NCBI GenBank assembly: GCA_900696615.1
Contig: CAADGS010000042.1
Location: forward strand, 1-32,578
From: an uncultured beta proteobacterium
GTDB lineage: Bacteria; Pseudomonadota; Gammaproteobacteria; Burkholderiales; Nitrosomonadaceae
DNA: 32,578 nt
Direction of reading: 5' to 3'
Below, piece by piece: positions 26,390 through 32,578 of this stretch (position 1 is its first letter; every line of letters begins with the position of its first letter). The position numbers and the translations under genes are program-made. The notes under the pieces are model-generated. The model did no database searches. It was not told the origin of the DNA and worked only from the letters and a program-made list of their open reading frames with translations.

Positions 26390-27119
26390 GATGAGCAGTA
26401 TCTACAGCCAGCACTTTTTTTTGTATTGCAATCAGTTCTTGGATACCAAATTGCGCCATATCCAACATGTTATCTAATTCTGTACGACTAAAAGCGTTTC
26501 CTTCCGCTGTTCCTTGCACTTCAACAATTTTTAGGCCGCCGGTCATTACAACGTTCATGTCTGTGTCGCATGAGGAGTCTTCAGCATAATCTAAATCCAA
26601 TACTGGAAAACCTTGATAAATTCCTACCGATGTGGCTGCCACGTAATCAAGAATAGGTGTGAATTCAATCAATTGTTGATCAATTAACTTATCCACTGCA
26701 TCGTGCAAAGCGACAAATGCACCGGTAATGCTTGCAGTACGCGTTCCACCATCTGCTTGGATTACATCACAATCAATTTGGATTGTGCGTTCTCCCAGTT
26801 TCTTCAAATCCACCACCGCACGCAAGGCGCGGCCAATTAGACGCTGAATTTCCATAGTTCTTCCAGATTGCTTACCTTTAGCCGCTTCACGTTGCATACG
26901 GGAATGCGTTGAACACGGCAGCATGCCATATTCGGCAGTCAGCCAACCTTGACCTTGGCCCCTTAGAAAAAGCGGTACTTGATCATTAATACTGGCGGTG
27001 CAAACAACTTTGGTGTCACCGCATTCAATTAAAATAGACCCATCGGCATGTTTGATATAGCGGCGAGTAATTGTAACGGGACGTATCTGAGAAGGCGTAC
27101 GATGATTGCTTCGTATCAT
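26382..27119 (-). CDS. rph: Ribonuclease PH
   Basis: A phosphorolytic 3' exoribonuclease that trims tRNA 3' ends. The 245-residue product has the family's [61 protein letters not shown] and [15 protein letters not shown] blocks. The ATG at 27119 matches the usual N-terminus (M-RxxxRxxxQ-RP); a TTG three codons upstream is possible but unnecessary. It lies 30 bases downstream of map and overlaps rdgB. Confidence 0.97.
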   Translation of the reverse strand: MIRSNHRTPSQIRPVTITRRYIKHADGSILIECGDTKVVCTASINDQVPLFLRGQGQGWLTAEYGMLPCSTHSRMQREAAKGKQSGRTMEIQRLIGRALRAVVDLKKLGERTIQIDCDVIQADGGTRTASITGAFVALHDAVDKLIDQQLIEFTPILDYVAATSVGIYQGFPVLDLDYAEDSSCDTDMNVVMTGGLKIVEVQGTAEGNAFSRTELDNMLDMAQFGIQELIAIQKKVLAVDTAHHE

Positions 27120-27149
27120 GGTTTGCAATATTCCGATAATAAATTGATT

Positions 27150-27956
27150 TTAAATTGTAAAACGATAGACAGGCTTGGCAGGAGCACCTGCTGATAAGGT
27201 AAGTACTTCATGTCCATTATCAGTTACAAGAATAGTATGCTCCCATTGCGCAGACAAACTGCCGTCCTTGGTGGTAATTGTCCAACCATCCGGGAGATGA
27301 CGTATGGCGGCTTTACCTGCATTAATCATAGGTTCCACGGTAAATATCATACCCGGTTTCAATTCCATACCGGTTCCTGGCCGTCCGTAATGCAATACCT
27401 GTGGATTTTCATGAAATTTTGCTCCAATACCATGACCGCAAAACTCTCTGACGATGCTGTACCCTACTCCCTCAGCCAATTTCTGAATGGCATGACCGAT
27501 ATCGCCGAGATGATTGCCAGGTTTTATCTGGTCGATTCCCCGCCACATCGCTTCGAACGTAACTTCACATAAGCGTCTGGCTTGAATCGATGGGTCGCCT
27601 ATATAAAACATCCGGCTCGTATCACCGTGATAACCATCAGCAATCACTGTGATATCGATATTAATAATATCGCCATTTTTTAATTTCTTTTTTCCGGGAA
27701 TACCATGACAAATTTGATTATTAACGGAAGTACATATCGATTTAGGATAAGGTGAATGACCTGCAGGCGCGTAATTAAGCGGCGCTGGTATCGTTTTCTG
27801 CACATCTACCATGTATTGGTGACATAGCAAATCCAATTCTTCGGTTGTGACACCAGCCACAACCAAGGGTGCGATGTAATCCAATACTTCGGAAGCAAGC
27901 CGACCAGCAACTCGCATTTTTTCAATTTCCTGCGGTGTTTTTATAGAAACCGTCAT
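27150..27956 (-). CDS. map: Methionine aminopeptidase type I
   Basis: Removes the initiator methionine from new proteins. The 268-residue product has the pita-bread fold motifs and five metal ligands: Asp in NIDITVIADGYHGDTSRMF (two ligands), His in CGHGIG, Glu in VEPMI and Glu in WEHTILV. VNNQICHGIPG is the usual substrate-pocket sequence. It heads a minus-strand unit with rph and rdgB. In many bacteria map lies by rpsB; here it does not. Confidence 0.97.
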   Translation of the reverse strand: MTVSIKTPQEIEKMRVAGRLASEVLDYIAPLVVAGVTTEELDLLCHQYMVDVQKTIPAPLNYAPAGHSPYPKSICTSVNNQICHGIPGKKKLKNGDIINIDITVIADGYHGDTSRMFYIGDPSIQARRLCEVTFEAMWRGIDQIKPGNHLGDIGHAIQKLAEGVGYSIVREFCGHGIGAKFHENPQVLHYGRPGTGMELKPGMIFTVEPMINAGKAAIRHLPDGWTITTKDGSLSAQWEHTILVTDNGHEVLTLSAGAPAKPVYRFTI

Positions 27957-27974
27957 TATGATCTTTTGTAATTA

Positions 27975-28004
27975 ATTATTGATTCAATTCAAGGCATACT
28001 TCAA
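27975..28004 (-). promoter_or_regulatory. Candidate promoter of map
   Basis: On the minus strand TTGAAG (28004-27999) and AATAAT (27980-27975) are spaced by 18 bases, about 20 bases before the map ATG. AATAAT matches the -10 consensus at five of six positions and the -35 at four. The upstream gene ends at 28043, so a separate promoter is plausible. Confidence 0.35.
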
Positions 28005-28042
28005 GATATCAAACTCGAAACGCTCATGTCATACCTTGCATA

Positions 28043-28642
28043 TTATAATCGTTCGCATTGCGTTTGAACTAAGTGGGTACCCTCAATTTGCTCAGTTAGA
28101 TTTTGTAGCTGTGCTTTAGTCTGTTGTGCGGGATTGTAAATGATAATTTTCTTTAACAGTACGCTACGATTCTCGATCATCAAACCTGTAACCCCCTTTT
28201 TTTCAATTTCTTTCAATTGCTCGATGGCTGCTTGCTCATCCGCAAACATGTCTATCGATATGGCATTTCTCCACTGATCGTTATCTTTGATTCGAAAACT
28301 CACAATGCCAATATTGCGCAACTTATTGATCGTACGGCTTGCTGCTTCTTTATTTGCCAATGGCGGAACATAAAGCCAGTACATCATGGTTGTGCCCGCT
28401 TCTTCAACTTCGTAATAGTGCTCGGAAATTATTTCAGCGATCACCGCTTCGGCATACTTTATTTGATCCTCATGAAAACTACCCCATTCAAAACAATTTT
28501 CGTCGTTGGGCAATAAAACAATTTTTTCAGGACTCAATTCATCCAGCGGGGAGGTTCGGTTACTTTGTAAAGGACGTGATTGTATGCTGACAAAATAAAC
28601 AGCAGCATTAATAATCAACAGCAAGATAAAGAAAATTTTCAT
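28043..28642 (-). CDS. Membrane-anchored SPOR-domain-like protein
   Basis: A 199-residue protein with an N-terminal membrane anchor (about 2-19) and a polar rest expected in the periplasm. CFEWGSF (50-56), WLYVPPLANKEAASRTINKLRNIG (from about 88, shown by its first residues), and WRNAISIDMFADEQAAIEQL form two beta-alpha units like a SPOR fold. SPOR domains bind septal peptidoglycan with denuded glycan strands. Similar proteins occur in betaproteobacteria next to birA-coaX; here neither is present. It is divergent from the cytochrome c4 gene and 86 bases upstream of map. The function beyond SPOR-type binding is not known. Confidence 0.7.
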   Translation of the reverse strand: MKIFFILLLIINAAVYFVSIQSRPLQSNRTSPLDELSPEKIVLLPNDENCFEWGSFHEDQIKYAEAVIAEIISEHYYEVEEAGTTMMYWLYVPPLANKEAASRTINKLRNIGIVSFRIKDNDQWRNAISIDMFADEQAAIEQLKEIEKKGVTGLMIENRSVLLKKIIIYNPAQQTKAQLQNLTEQIEGTHLVQTQCERL

Positions 28643-28684
28643 TGAAAAATAAAAATCTTAAATATTGATGTTATCTTAATTTTG

Positions 28685-28713
28685 TTGTTAACACGCGTAT
28701 GCCTTGCTAAAAT
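28685..28713 (+). promoter_or_regulatory. Sigma70-like promoter of the cytochrome c4 gene
   Basis: TTGTTA (28685-28690) and TAAAAT (28708-28713) are spaced by exactly 17 bases, in the gap between the divergent SPOR-like and cytochrome c4 genes. Transcription would begin near 28720, leaving a leader of about 57 bases. Confidence 0.55.
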
Positions 28714-28776
28714 GCAGCGTTAATTGTCTATCAACATTACTCATTTTTAAATGCCTTTGAAATACGGAATACAAAT

Positions 28777-29445
28777 ATGAAAATAATCAAGAACATGGCT
28801 TTACTCCTAATGCTGGTATTGCCTGCAGCAATTCTAGCTGAAACGGAAACAGACGCGGATATTGCTGAACCTGTCGAATCGGCTCCTCCGTCTCCTGCCA
28901 CGGTAGAAGAGATCGCAGGGGGTGTATGCGCTGGCTGCCATAATGCCGATGGCAATAGCGTTGTTCCCATGAACCCTATTCTCGCGGGACAACATGCCGA
29001 ATATATTACCAAGCAGTTAATGGATTTTAAAGCAACCGAGAGCGAACCGGCCAAACGCAACAGCCCGGTAATGTCCTCGATGGTTGCAGCACTTTCGGCG
29101 GAAGATATGAAAAAATTGGGTGAATATTATGCCGCTCAAAAAACGAATTCAAGTCAAGTTCCGGCTGATGAAAAAATGATCGATACTGGCAAAATACTTT
29201 ATCACGGAGGTAATATTAATAATGGCGTGCCCGCCTGTGCCAGTTGTCATGGTCCTAATGGTTCCGGAATTCCTCCACGTTATCCTGCACTGGCCGGACA
29301 GCACGCAGAATATACGATAACTCAATTGAACCTTTTCAATACCGGTGACCGAGCAAATGATAATGATGTGATGCATAAAGTCATCACTCGCATGAGCGGA
29401 CAGGAAAAACGTGCGGTCGCCGCTTATATTTCGACAATGCGCTAA
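28777..29445 (+). CDS. Diheme cytochrome c4
   Basis: A periplasmic electron carrier with two class I cytochrome domains. The 222-residue precursor has a signal peptide cleaved after LA (about residue 21), an acidic, Pro-rich stretch (22-40), heme site CAGCH (51-55) and heme site CASCH (154-158). The repeated LAGQHAEY after each site shows the internal duplication, and likely axial Met residues lie in the VMSSMV and VMHKVITRM segments. Cytochrome c4 usually passes electrons to terminal oxidases, in ammonia oxidisers probably within the respiratory chain. It is a single-gene unit with a good promoter and terminator. Confidence 0.94.
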   Translation: MKIIKNMALLLMLVLPAAILAETETDADIAEPVESAPPSPATVEEIAGGVCAGCHNADGNSVVPMNPILAGQHAEYITKQLMDFKATESEPAKRNSPVMSSMVAALSAEDMKKLGEYYAAQKTNSSQVPADEKMIDTGKILYHGGNINNGVPACASCHGPNGSGIPPRYPALAGQHAEYTITQLNLFNTGDRANDNDVMHKVITRMSGQEKRAVAAYISTMR

Positions 29446-29465
29446 TTTTCACATTAAGATGCTTA

Positions 29466-29502
29466 AAAATAAAAGGCGGGTACTTCTTCCGCCTTTTATT
29501 TT
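29466..29502. terminator. Strong bidirectional intrinsic terminator
   Basis: A perfect 14-bp stem, AAAATAAAAGGCGG (29466-29479) with CCGCCTTTTATTTT (29489-29502), encloses a nine-base loop. The GC part is followed by a T-rich tract on both strands. It lies between the convergent cytochrome c4 and hemL genes and should end both. Confidence 0.9.
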
Positions 29503-29527
29503 CTAAACCCAGCCGTAGCTTTCGTAA

Positions 29528-30808
29528 TCACCAGTCCTTAAATATTTTTTCGGCTGCGGACAATGTCTTATCCAATTCAACATCGCTGTGCGCAGATGAC
29601 ACAAAACCAGCTTCAAATGCGGACGGCGCAAAATATATACCTTGTTCCAGCATGGCATGAAAAAACCGATTAAACGCTTCTTTGTTGCATTGCATCACTT
29701 CGGCAAAGCTAGTAGGAATATCTTTTCTAAAATACAAACCAAACATGCCGCCAATTGATTGTGCACAAAACTCTATGTTTTGTTTTTTTGCTACATCCAT
29801 AATGCCATCGGTCAGCTGCCTGGTCCGATTTTTCAATTGCTCATAAAAGCCTGGCATCACCACTTGCTTCAGTGTGGCAAGTCCCGCCGCCACAGCCACC
29901 GGGTTACCAGAAAGCGTACCAGCTTGATAAACAGGCCCCAATGGCGCCAAACATTGCATAATATCCCGTCGCCCTCCAAATGCGGCCATTGGCATGCCTC
30001 CACCGATGACTTTACCCAAGACAGTCAGATCCGGTTTAATTTGATAAAGTCCTTGCGCACAACCAAGGTCAACACGAAATCCCGTCATAACCTCGTCAAA
30101 TATCAGTACACTGCCGCTTTGCATGCATAAAGACTGTAACTTTGCGAGAAAATCTGCGCGAGGCGCAACTAAATTCATGTTGCCTGCAACGGGTTCAACA
30201 ATGACCGCAGCGATTTCCTTACCCCATTGATTGAATGCGATCTCGAGGCCTTTCACATCGTTAAAATCCAGAACGAGGGTATGTCCGGCCGTTTCGGCGG
30301 GAACGCCTGCTGAACTCGGATTACCAAATGTCAGCGCGCCAGAACCTGCCTTAACCAGCAACGAATCATCGTGTCCGTGATAACACCCTTCAAATTTAAT
30401 AATTTTACTTCTACCTGTAAAACCACGTGCAAGCCGAATTGCACTCATACCGGCTTCGGTTCCTGAACTCACTAATCTGACTTGTTCGATGGATGGAATA
30501 AGCTGACAAATCAATTTTGCAATTTCCAGCTCCGCTTCAGTGGGTGCTCCAAACGTCAAGCCATTTTGTGCAGCAATCTGAACCGCGTTAACTACTTCTG
30601 CATGGGCATGCCCTAAGATTAAGGGTCCCCAAGATCCGACATAGTCGATGTAACATTTATCATCCACATCCCAAAAATAAGCGCCCTTTCCGCGTTGAAA
30701 AAAAATGGGATTGCCCCCGACAGATCTAAATGCTCTGACAGGAGAGTTAACTCCCCCTGGTATATATTGTTGAGATTGCTCAAATAATTGCTGATTGCGT
30801 GAAGTCAT
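29528..30808 (-). CDS. hemL: Glutamate-1-semialdehyde 2,1-aminomutase
   Basis: A PLP enzyme that turns glutamate-1-semialdehyde into 5-aminolevulinate, the first committed haem precursor in the C5 pathway. The 426-residue product has [11 protein letters not shown] (17-27), [15 protein letters not shown] (114-128), GCYHGHDD, the [10 protein letters not shown] Asp region and the PLP Lys in [10 protein letters not shown] (K266). It is 21 bases downstream of thiE and probably the last gene of thiD-thiE-hemL. Haem supply fits a cytochrome-rich organism. Confidence 0.97.
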   Translation of the reverse strand: MTSRNQQLFEQSQQYIPGGVNSPVRAFRSVGGNPIFFQRGKGAYFWDVDDKCYIDYVGSWGPLILGHAHAEVVNAVQIAAQNGLTFGAPTEAELEIAKLICQLIPSIEQVRLVSSGTEAGMSAIRLARGFTGRSKIIKFEGCYHGHDDSLLVKAGSGALTFGNPSSAGVPAETAGHTLVLDFNDVKGLEIAFNQWGKEIAAVIVEPVAGNMNLVAPRADFLAKLQSLCMQSGSVLIFDEVMTGFRVDLGCAQGLYQIKPDLTVLGKVIGGGMPMAAFGGRRDIMQCLAPLGPVYQAGTLSGNPVAVAAGLATLKQVVMPGFYEQLKNRTRQLTDGIMDVAKKQNIEFCAQSIGGMFGLYFRKDIPTSFAEVMQCNKEAFNRFFHAMLEQGIYFAPSAFEAGFVSSAHSDVELDKTLSAAEKIFKDW

Positions 30809-30829
30809 TTGGTTACTCTTTTATTAAAA

Positions 30830-31480
30830 TTAATCAGTTATAGATTGTTGCGAAAATTTTTCAAATAATTGCGCGTATTGCGTTGCGCTGACTGCGACAT
30901 TCTCTGCATAAAACAAATCATTACAAACGGCAACTGCAGTGCATCCATGCTGAAGGATGGAACTAACATGTACCAATCGAATGCCTCCAATTGCTACAAT
31001 TGGAACAATTAACTGCTTTCTGGCTTGATCAATCAAATTTATCGAAACCGCTACTGCGTCCGGTTTGGTCAATGACGGGAAAAAAGCGCCAAAAGCAACA
31101 TAGTCAGCACCTTCTTTTTCAGCCTGAAGCGCCAGGTTCAAGTTGTTATAACACGAAGCGCCGACAATTTTACCTTGCCCTAATCGTTTTCGCGCGTAGG
31201 CAACCGGTAAATCACCCTGACCTAAGTGCACACCATCTGCCCCGATTTCCATAGCTAAATCAAGATAATCATTAATAATTAGAGGTATTTCATAATTTCT
31301 ACATAACCGTAACAACGATGTTGCTTGTTCTTTCAACAAATTTTTATCGGTTGTTTTACTACGATATTGTATAAGTTGCGCACCACCAATCAGAGCCTGC
31401 AGCGATTTTTTCAACAATTCATCTGTGTTTTCAAGTTCCGGCGTAATCGCATACAGACCGCTAATTCTACCGTTTATCAA
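30830..31480 (-). CDS. thiE: Thiamine-phosphate synthase
   Basis: Joins HMP diphosphate and thiazole phosphate to thiamine phosphate. The 216-residue TIM-barrel protein has LIQYRSK, INDYLDLAMEIGADGVHLGQGDL, VGASCYN, YVAFGAFFPSLTKP and IVAIGGI, all ThiE signatures. The start is a TTG at 31480: no ATG or GTG is available in frame nearby, an in-frame stop lies two codons upstream, and AAAGGA sits seven bases before it. It begins three bases after the thiD stop. Confidence 0.95.
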   Translation of the reverse strand: MINGRISGLYAITPELENTDELLKKSLQALIGGAQLIQYRSKTTDKNLLKEQATSLLRLCRNYEIPLIINDYLDLAMEIGADGVHLGQGDLPVAYARKRLGQGKIVGASCYNNLNLALQAEKEGADYVAFGAFFPSLTKPDAVAVSINLIDQARKQLIVPIVAIGGIRLVHVSSILQHGCTAVAVCNDLFYAENVAVSATQYAQLFEKFSQQSITD

Positions 31481-31483
31481 TGA

Positions 31484-32320
31484 CTAATCCTTTCGATTAT
31501 TCGCTTGTTCACTGTCTTGAGCCCAAAAAAGACGGTTGGGAATATATTGCCCCATACCGGGACGAAATCCCGCCTGCAGTGTATGCCATGTGTAATCTTG
31601 CGCTTCGATGACACTTTCAACCAACGATAATCCATTAGCCAATGAAGCGGCTATTGACGACGCCAAAGTACAACCCGAACCGTGATAAGTGTTCTCGAGG
31701 CGCTCCCATTCATCAATGCGCACAACTCCGCTCATATCAAATAATGTATTCGTGACATACTCGGTATTTTCGTGGGTACCTGTAATCAGTGCATATTCGC
31801 ATCCCATGTTGAGTAATCGACCTGCACAAAGATCCAATTCCAGCCTTGATTCAAGGTCATCCTCATCTTGCTGAGCAAGACGTCTGGCTTCCAGGCTATT
31901 CGGCGTTATTAGCGTGACTTGAGGCAGCAGCAATGTGCACATTGCATCAATCATTGCTTCACTCGCCAGCTCATCTCCGCGGCCAGACGTCAAAATGGGA
32001 TCCAAAACAACGGGGATGTGCGGATAATCAGAGATCACTTCTGCAATTGCGGAGATAATTTCAACACTGCCTAACAAGCCCATTTTAAATACATGAACCG
32101 GCATATCTTCTAATACCGTTCTAGCTTGATCGGCGATCCATTGTGCATTAAGCGGCATTACGCTGTTGACACCGGTGGTGTCTTGAATGGTGATAGCCGT
32201 TACGATGGACAAAGGATGACAACCCATACTTGCAATCGTTAGCATATCAGCTTGCAAACCTGCGCCTCCGCTTGGATCATTTGCTGCAAAAGAAAGTACG
32301 ATTGGGGGTGGCTGTAACAT
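31484..32320 (-). CDS. thiD: Hydroxymethylpyrimidine/phosphomethylpyrimidine kinase
   Basis: Phosphorylates HMP and HMP phosphate for thiamine synthesis. The 278-residue ribokinase-like protein has DPSGGAGLQADMLTI (15-29), the ITIQDTTGV region, VLDPILTSGRG, LITPNSLEARRL and the catalytic GSGCTLASSIAA. It is the first gene of the thiD-thiE-hemL unit, only 52 bases from the divergent rubredoxin start. There is no room for a TPP riboswitch in this gap and none of its conserved parts are visible. Confidence 0.96.
   Translation of the reverse strand: MLQPPPIVLSFAANDPSGGAGLQADMLTIASMGCHPLSIVTAITIQDTTGVNSVMPLNAQWIADQARTVLEDMPVHVFKMGLLGSVEIISAIAEVISDYPHIPVVLDPILTSGRGDELASEAMIDAMCTLLLPQVTLITPNSLEARRLAQQDEDDLESRLELDLCAGRLLNMGCEYALITGTHENTEYVTNTLFDMSGVVRIDEWERLENTYHGSGCTLASSIAASLANGLSLVESVIEAQDYTWHTLQAGFRPGMGQYIPNRLFWAQDSEQANNRKD
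31488..31493 (-). promoter_or_regulatory. Ribosome binding site deciding the TTG start of thiE
   Basis: Minus-strand AAAGGA lies seven bases before the TTG at 31480, inside the last codons of thiD. Confidence 0.7.
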
Positions 32321-32372
32321 GCATTAATACCGTAAAATATCATTTTAACCTAAAAGGAAATTGCTATCTATT

Positions 32373-32561
32373 ATGCCTACCGAAGAGAATCGCGAGTACA
32401 ATCGCTACATGTGTTTAATTTGCGGCTATATTTATGATGAAGCGTTGGGATCTCCGGACGAAGGCATTGCGCCGGGAACACGCTGGGAAGATGTTCCAAT
32501 TAACTGGACATGCCCAGAATGCGGTGCTCGTAAAGACGATTTTGAAATGGTGAAAATATAA
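32373..32561 (+). CDS. Rubredoxin
   Basis: A 62-residue one-iron electron carrier. Two CxxC pairs bind the iron: CLIC (C14, C17) and CPEC (C47, C50), with [18 protein letters not shown] and W45 in the usual places. The ATG at 32373 is preceded by AAGGAAA at rather long spacing; a TTG at 32361 would be too close to that site. In betaproteobacteria rubredoxin genes often sit divergent from thiD or hemL as here. The redox partner is not evident. Confidence 0.95.
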   Translation: MPTEENREYNRYMCLICGYIYDEALGSPDEGIAPGTRWEDVPINWTCPECGARKDDFEMVKI

Positions 32562-32578
32562 ATGCGCATTTTGCATAC
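32562..32578 (+). CDS. Possible start of a further gene, cut by the window edge
   Basis: An ATG directly abuts the rubredoxin TAA and the frame stays open for the five codons left (MRILH). Tight packing would suit a coupled downstream gene, but there is too little sequence to identify it. Confidence 0.2.

Noticed and set aside
32321-32372. TPP riboswitch before thiD
   Set aside because: The gap to the divergent rubredoxin gene is 52 bases, too short, and lacks the conserved THI-box sequences.

Overview
The window looks like a stretch of chromosome from a low-to-mid-GC betaproteobacterium. The best guess is a Nitrosomonas-type ammonia oxidiser, but this is inference: gene content, protein flavour and local order fit (purT, hopanoid genes, a diheme cytochrome c4, an STAS-MlaE fusion, rubredoxin next to thiD/thiE/hemL), and there is no 16S or amo gene to prove it. 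Coding density is high, most genes are housekeeping, and no tRNA, rRNA, insertion sequence, prophage or CRISPR array was seen.

Layout. (1) 1-2079, minus: the 5' part of a very large surface/exoprotein gene that runs off the left edge. (2) 2080-2356: an AT-rich divergent regulatory region with palindromes. (3) 2411-9546, plus: a tightly coupled run of a DppC/YejE-type permease, a double-ATPase YejF-type protein, release factor 3 (prfC), a secreted metallophosphoesterase-like protein and yicC. (4) 9688-12942, minus: queG, purT and a hexose-6-phosphate mutarotase. (5) 12955-14852, plus: tsaE and a periplasmic N-acetylmuramoyl-L-alanine amidase. (6) 15082-18498, plus: a four-gene Mla/Pqi-like lipid transport operon (STAS-MlaE, MlaF, MlaD, lipoprotein). 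(7) 18595-19973: a 42-residue lipoprotein gene (lptM/yifL type) coupled to lysA. (8) 20043-22109: a squalene-synthase-type enzyme and hpnA, pointing to hopanoid synthesis. (9) 22167-24279, minus: the 4.5S SRP RNA gene, dnaX and ybaB. (10) 24550-25677, plus: a GAF plus HD-GYP cyclic-di-GMP phosphodiesterase. (11) 25787-28642, minus: a SPOR-like protein, map, rph and rdgB. (12) 28777-29445, plus: cytochrome c4, ending in a strong shared terminator. (13) 29528-32320, minus: thiD, thiE and hemL. (14) 32373-32561, plus: rubredoxin.

A theme is the cell envelope: surface-layer-like protein, peptide transporter, cell-wall amidase, phospholipid transport, LPS-assembly lipoprotein, hopanoids and a SPOR protein. 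I do not see a clearly new multi-gene system. The parts least explained by standard annotation are the truncated giant exoprotein with its palindromic control region, the peptide-type ABC pair that lacks a binding protein and second permease, the secreted phosphoesterase-like protein, and the 17-bp palindrome in front of the HD-GYP gene. Several starts were corrected from the longest possible reading frame: dnaX (GTG at 24111, otherwise it would overlap the SRP RNA), tsaE, ybaB, mlaF and the ABC ATPase.
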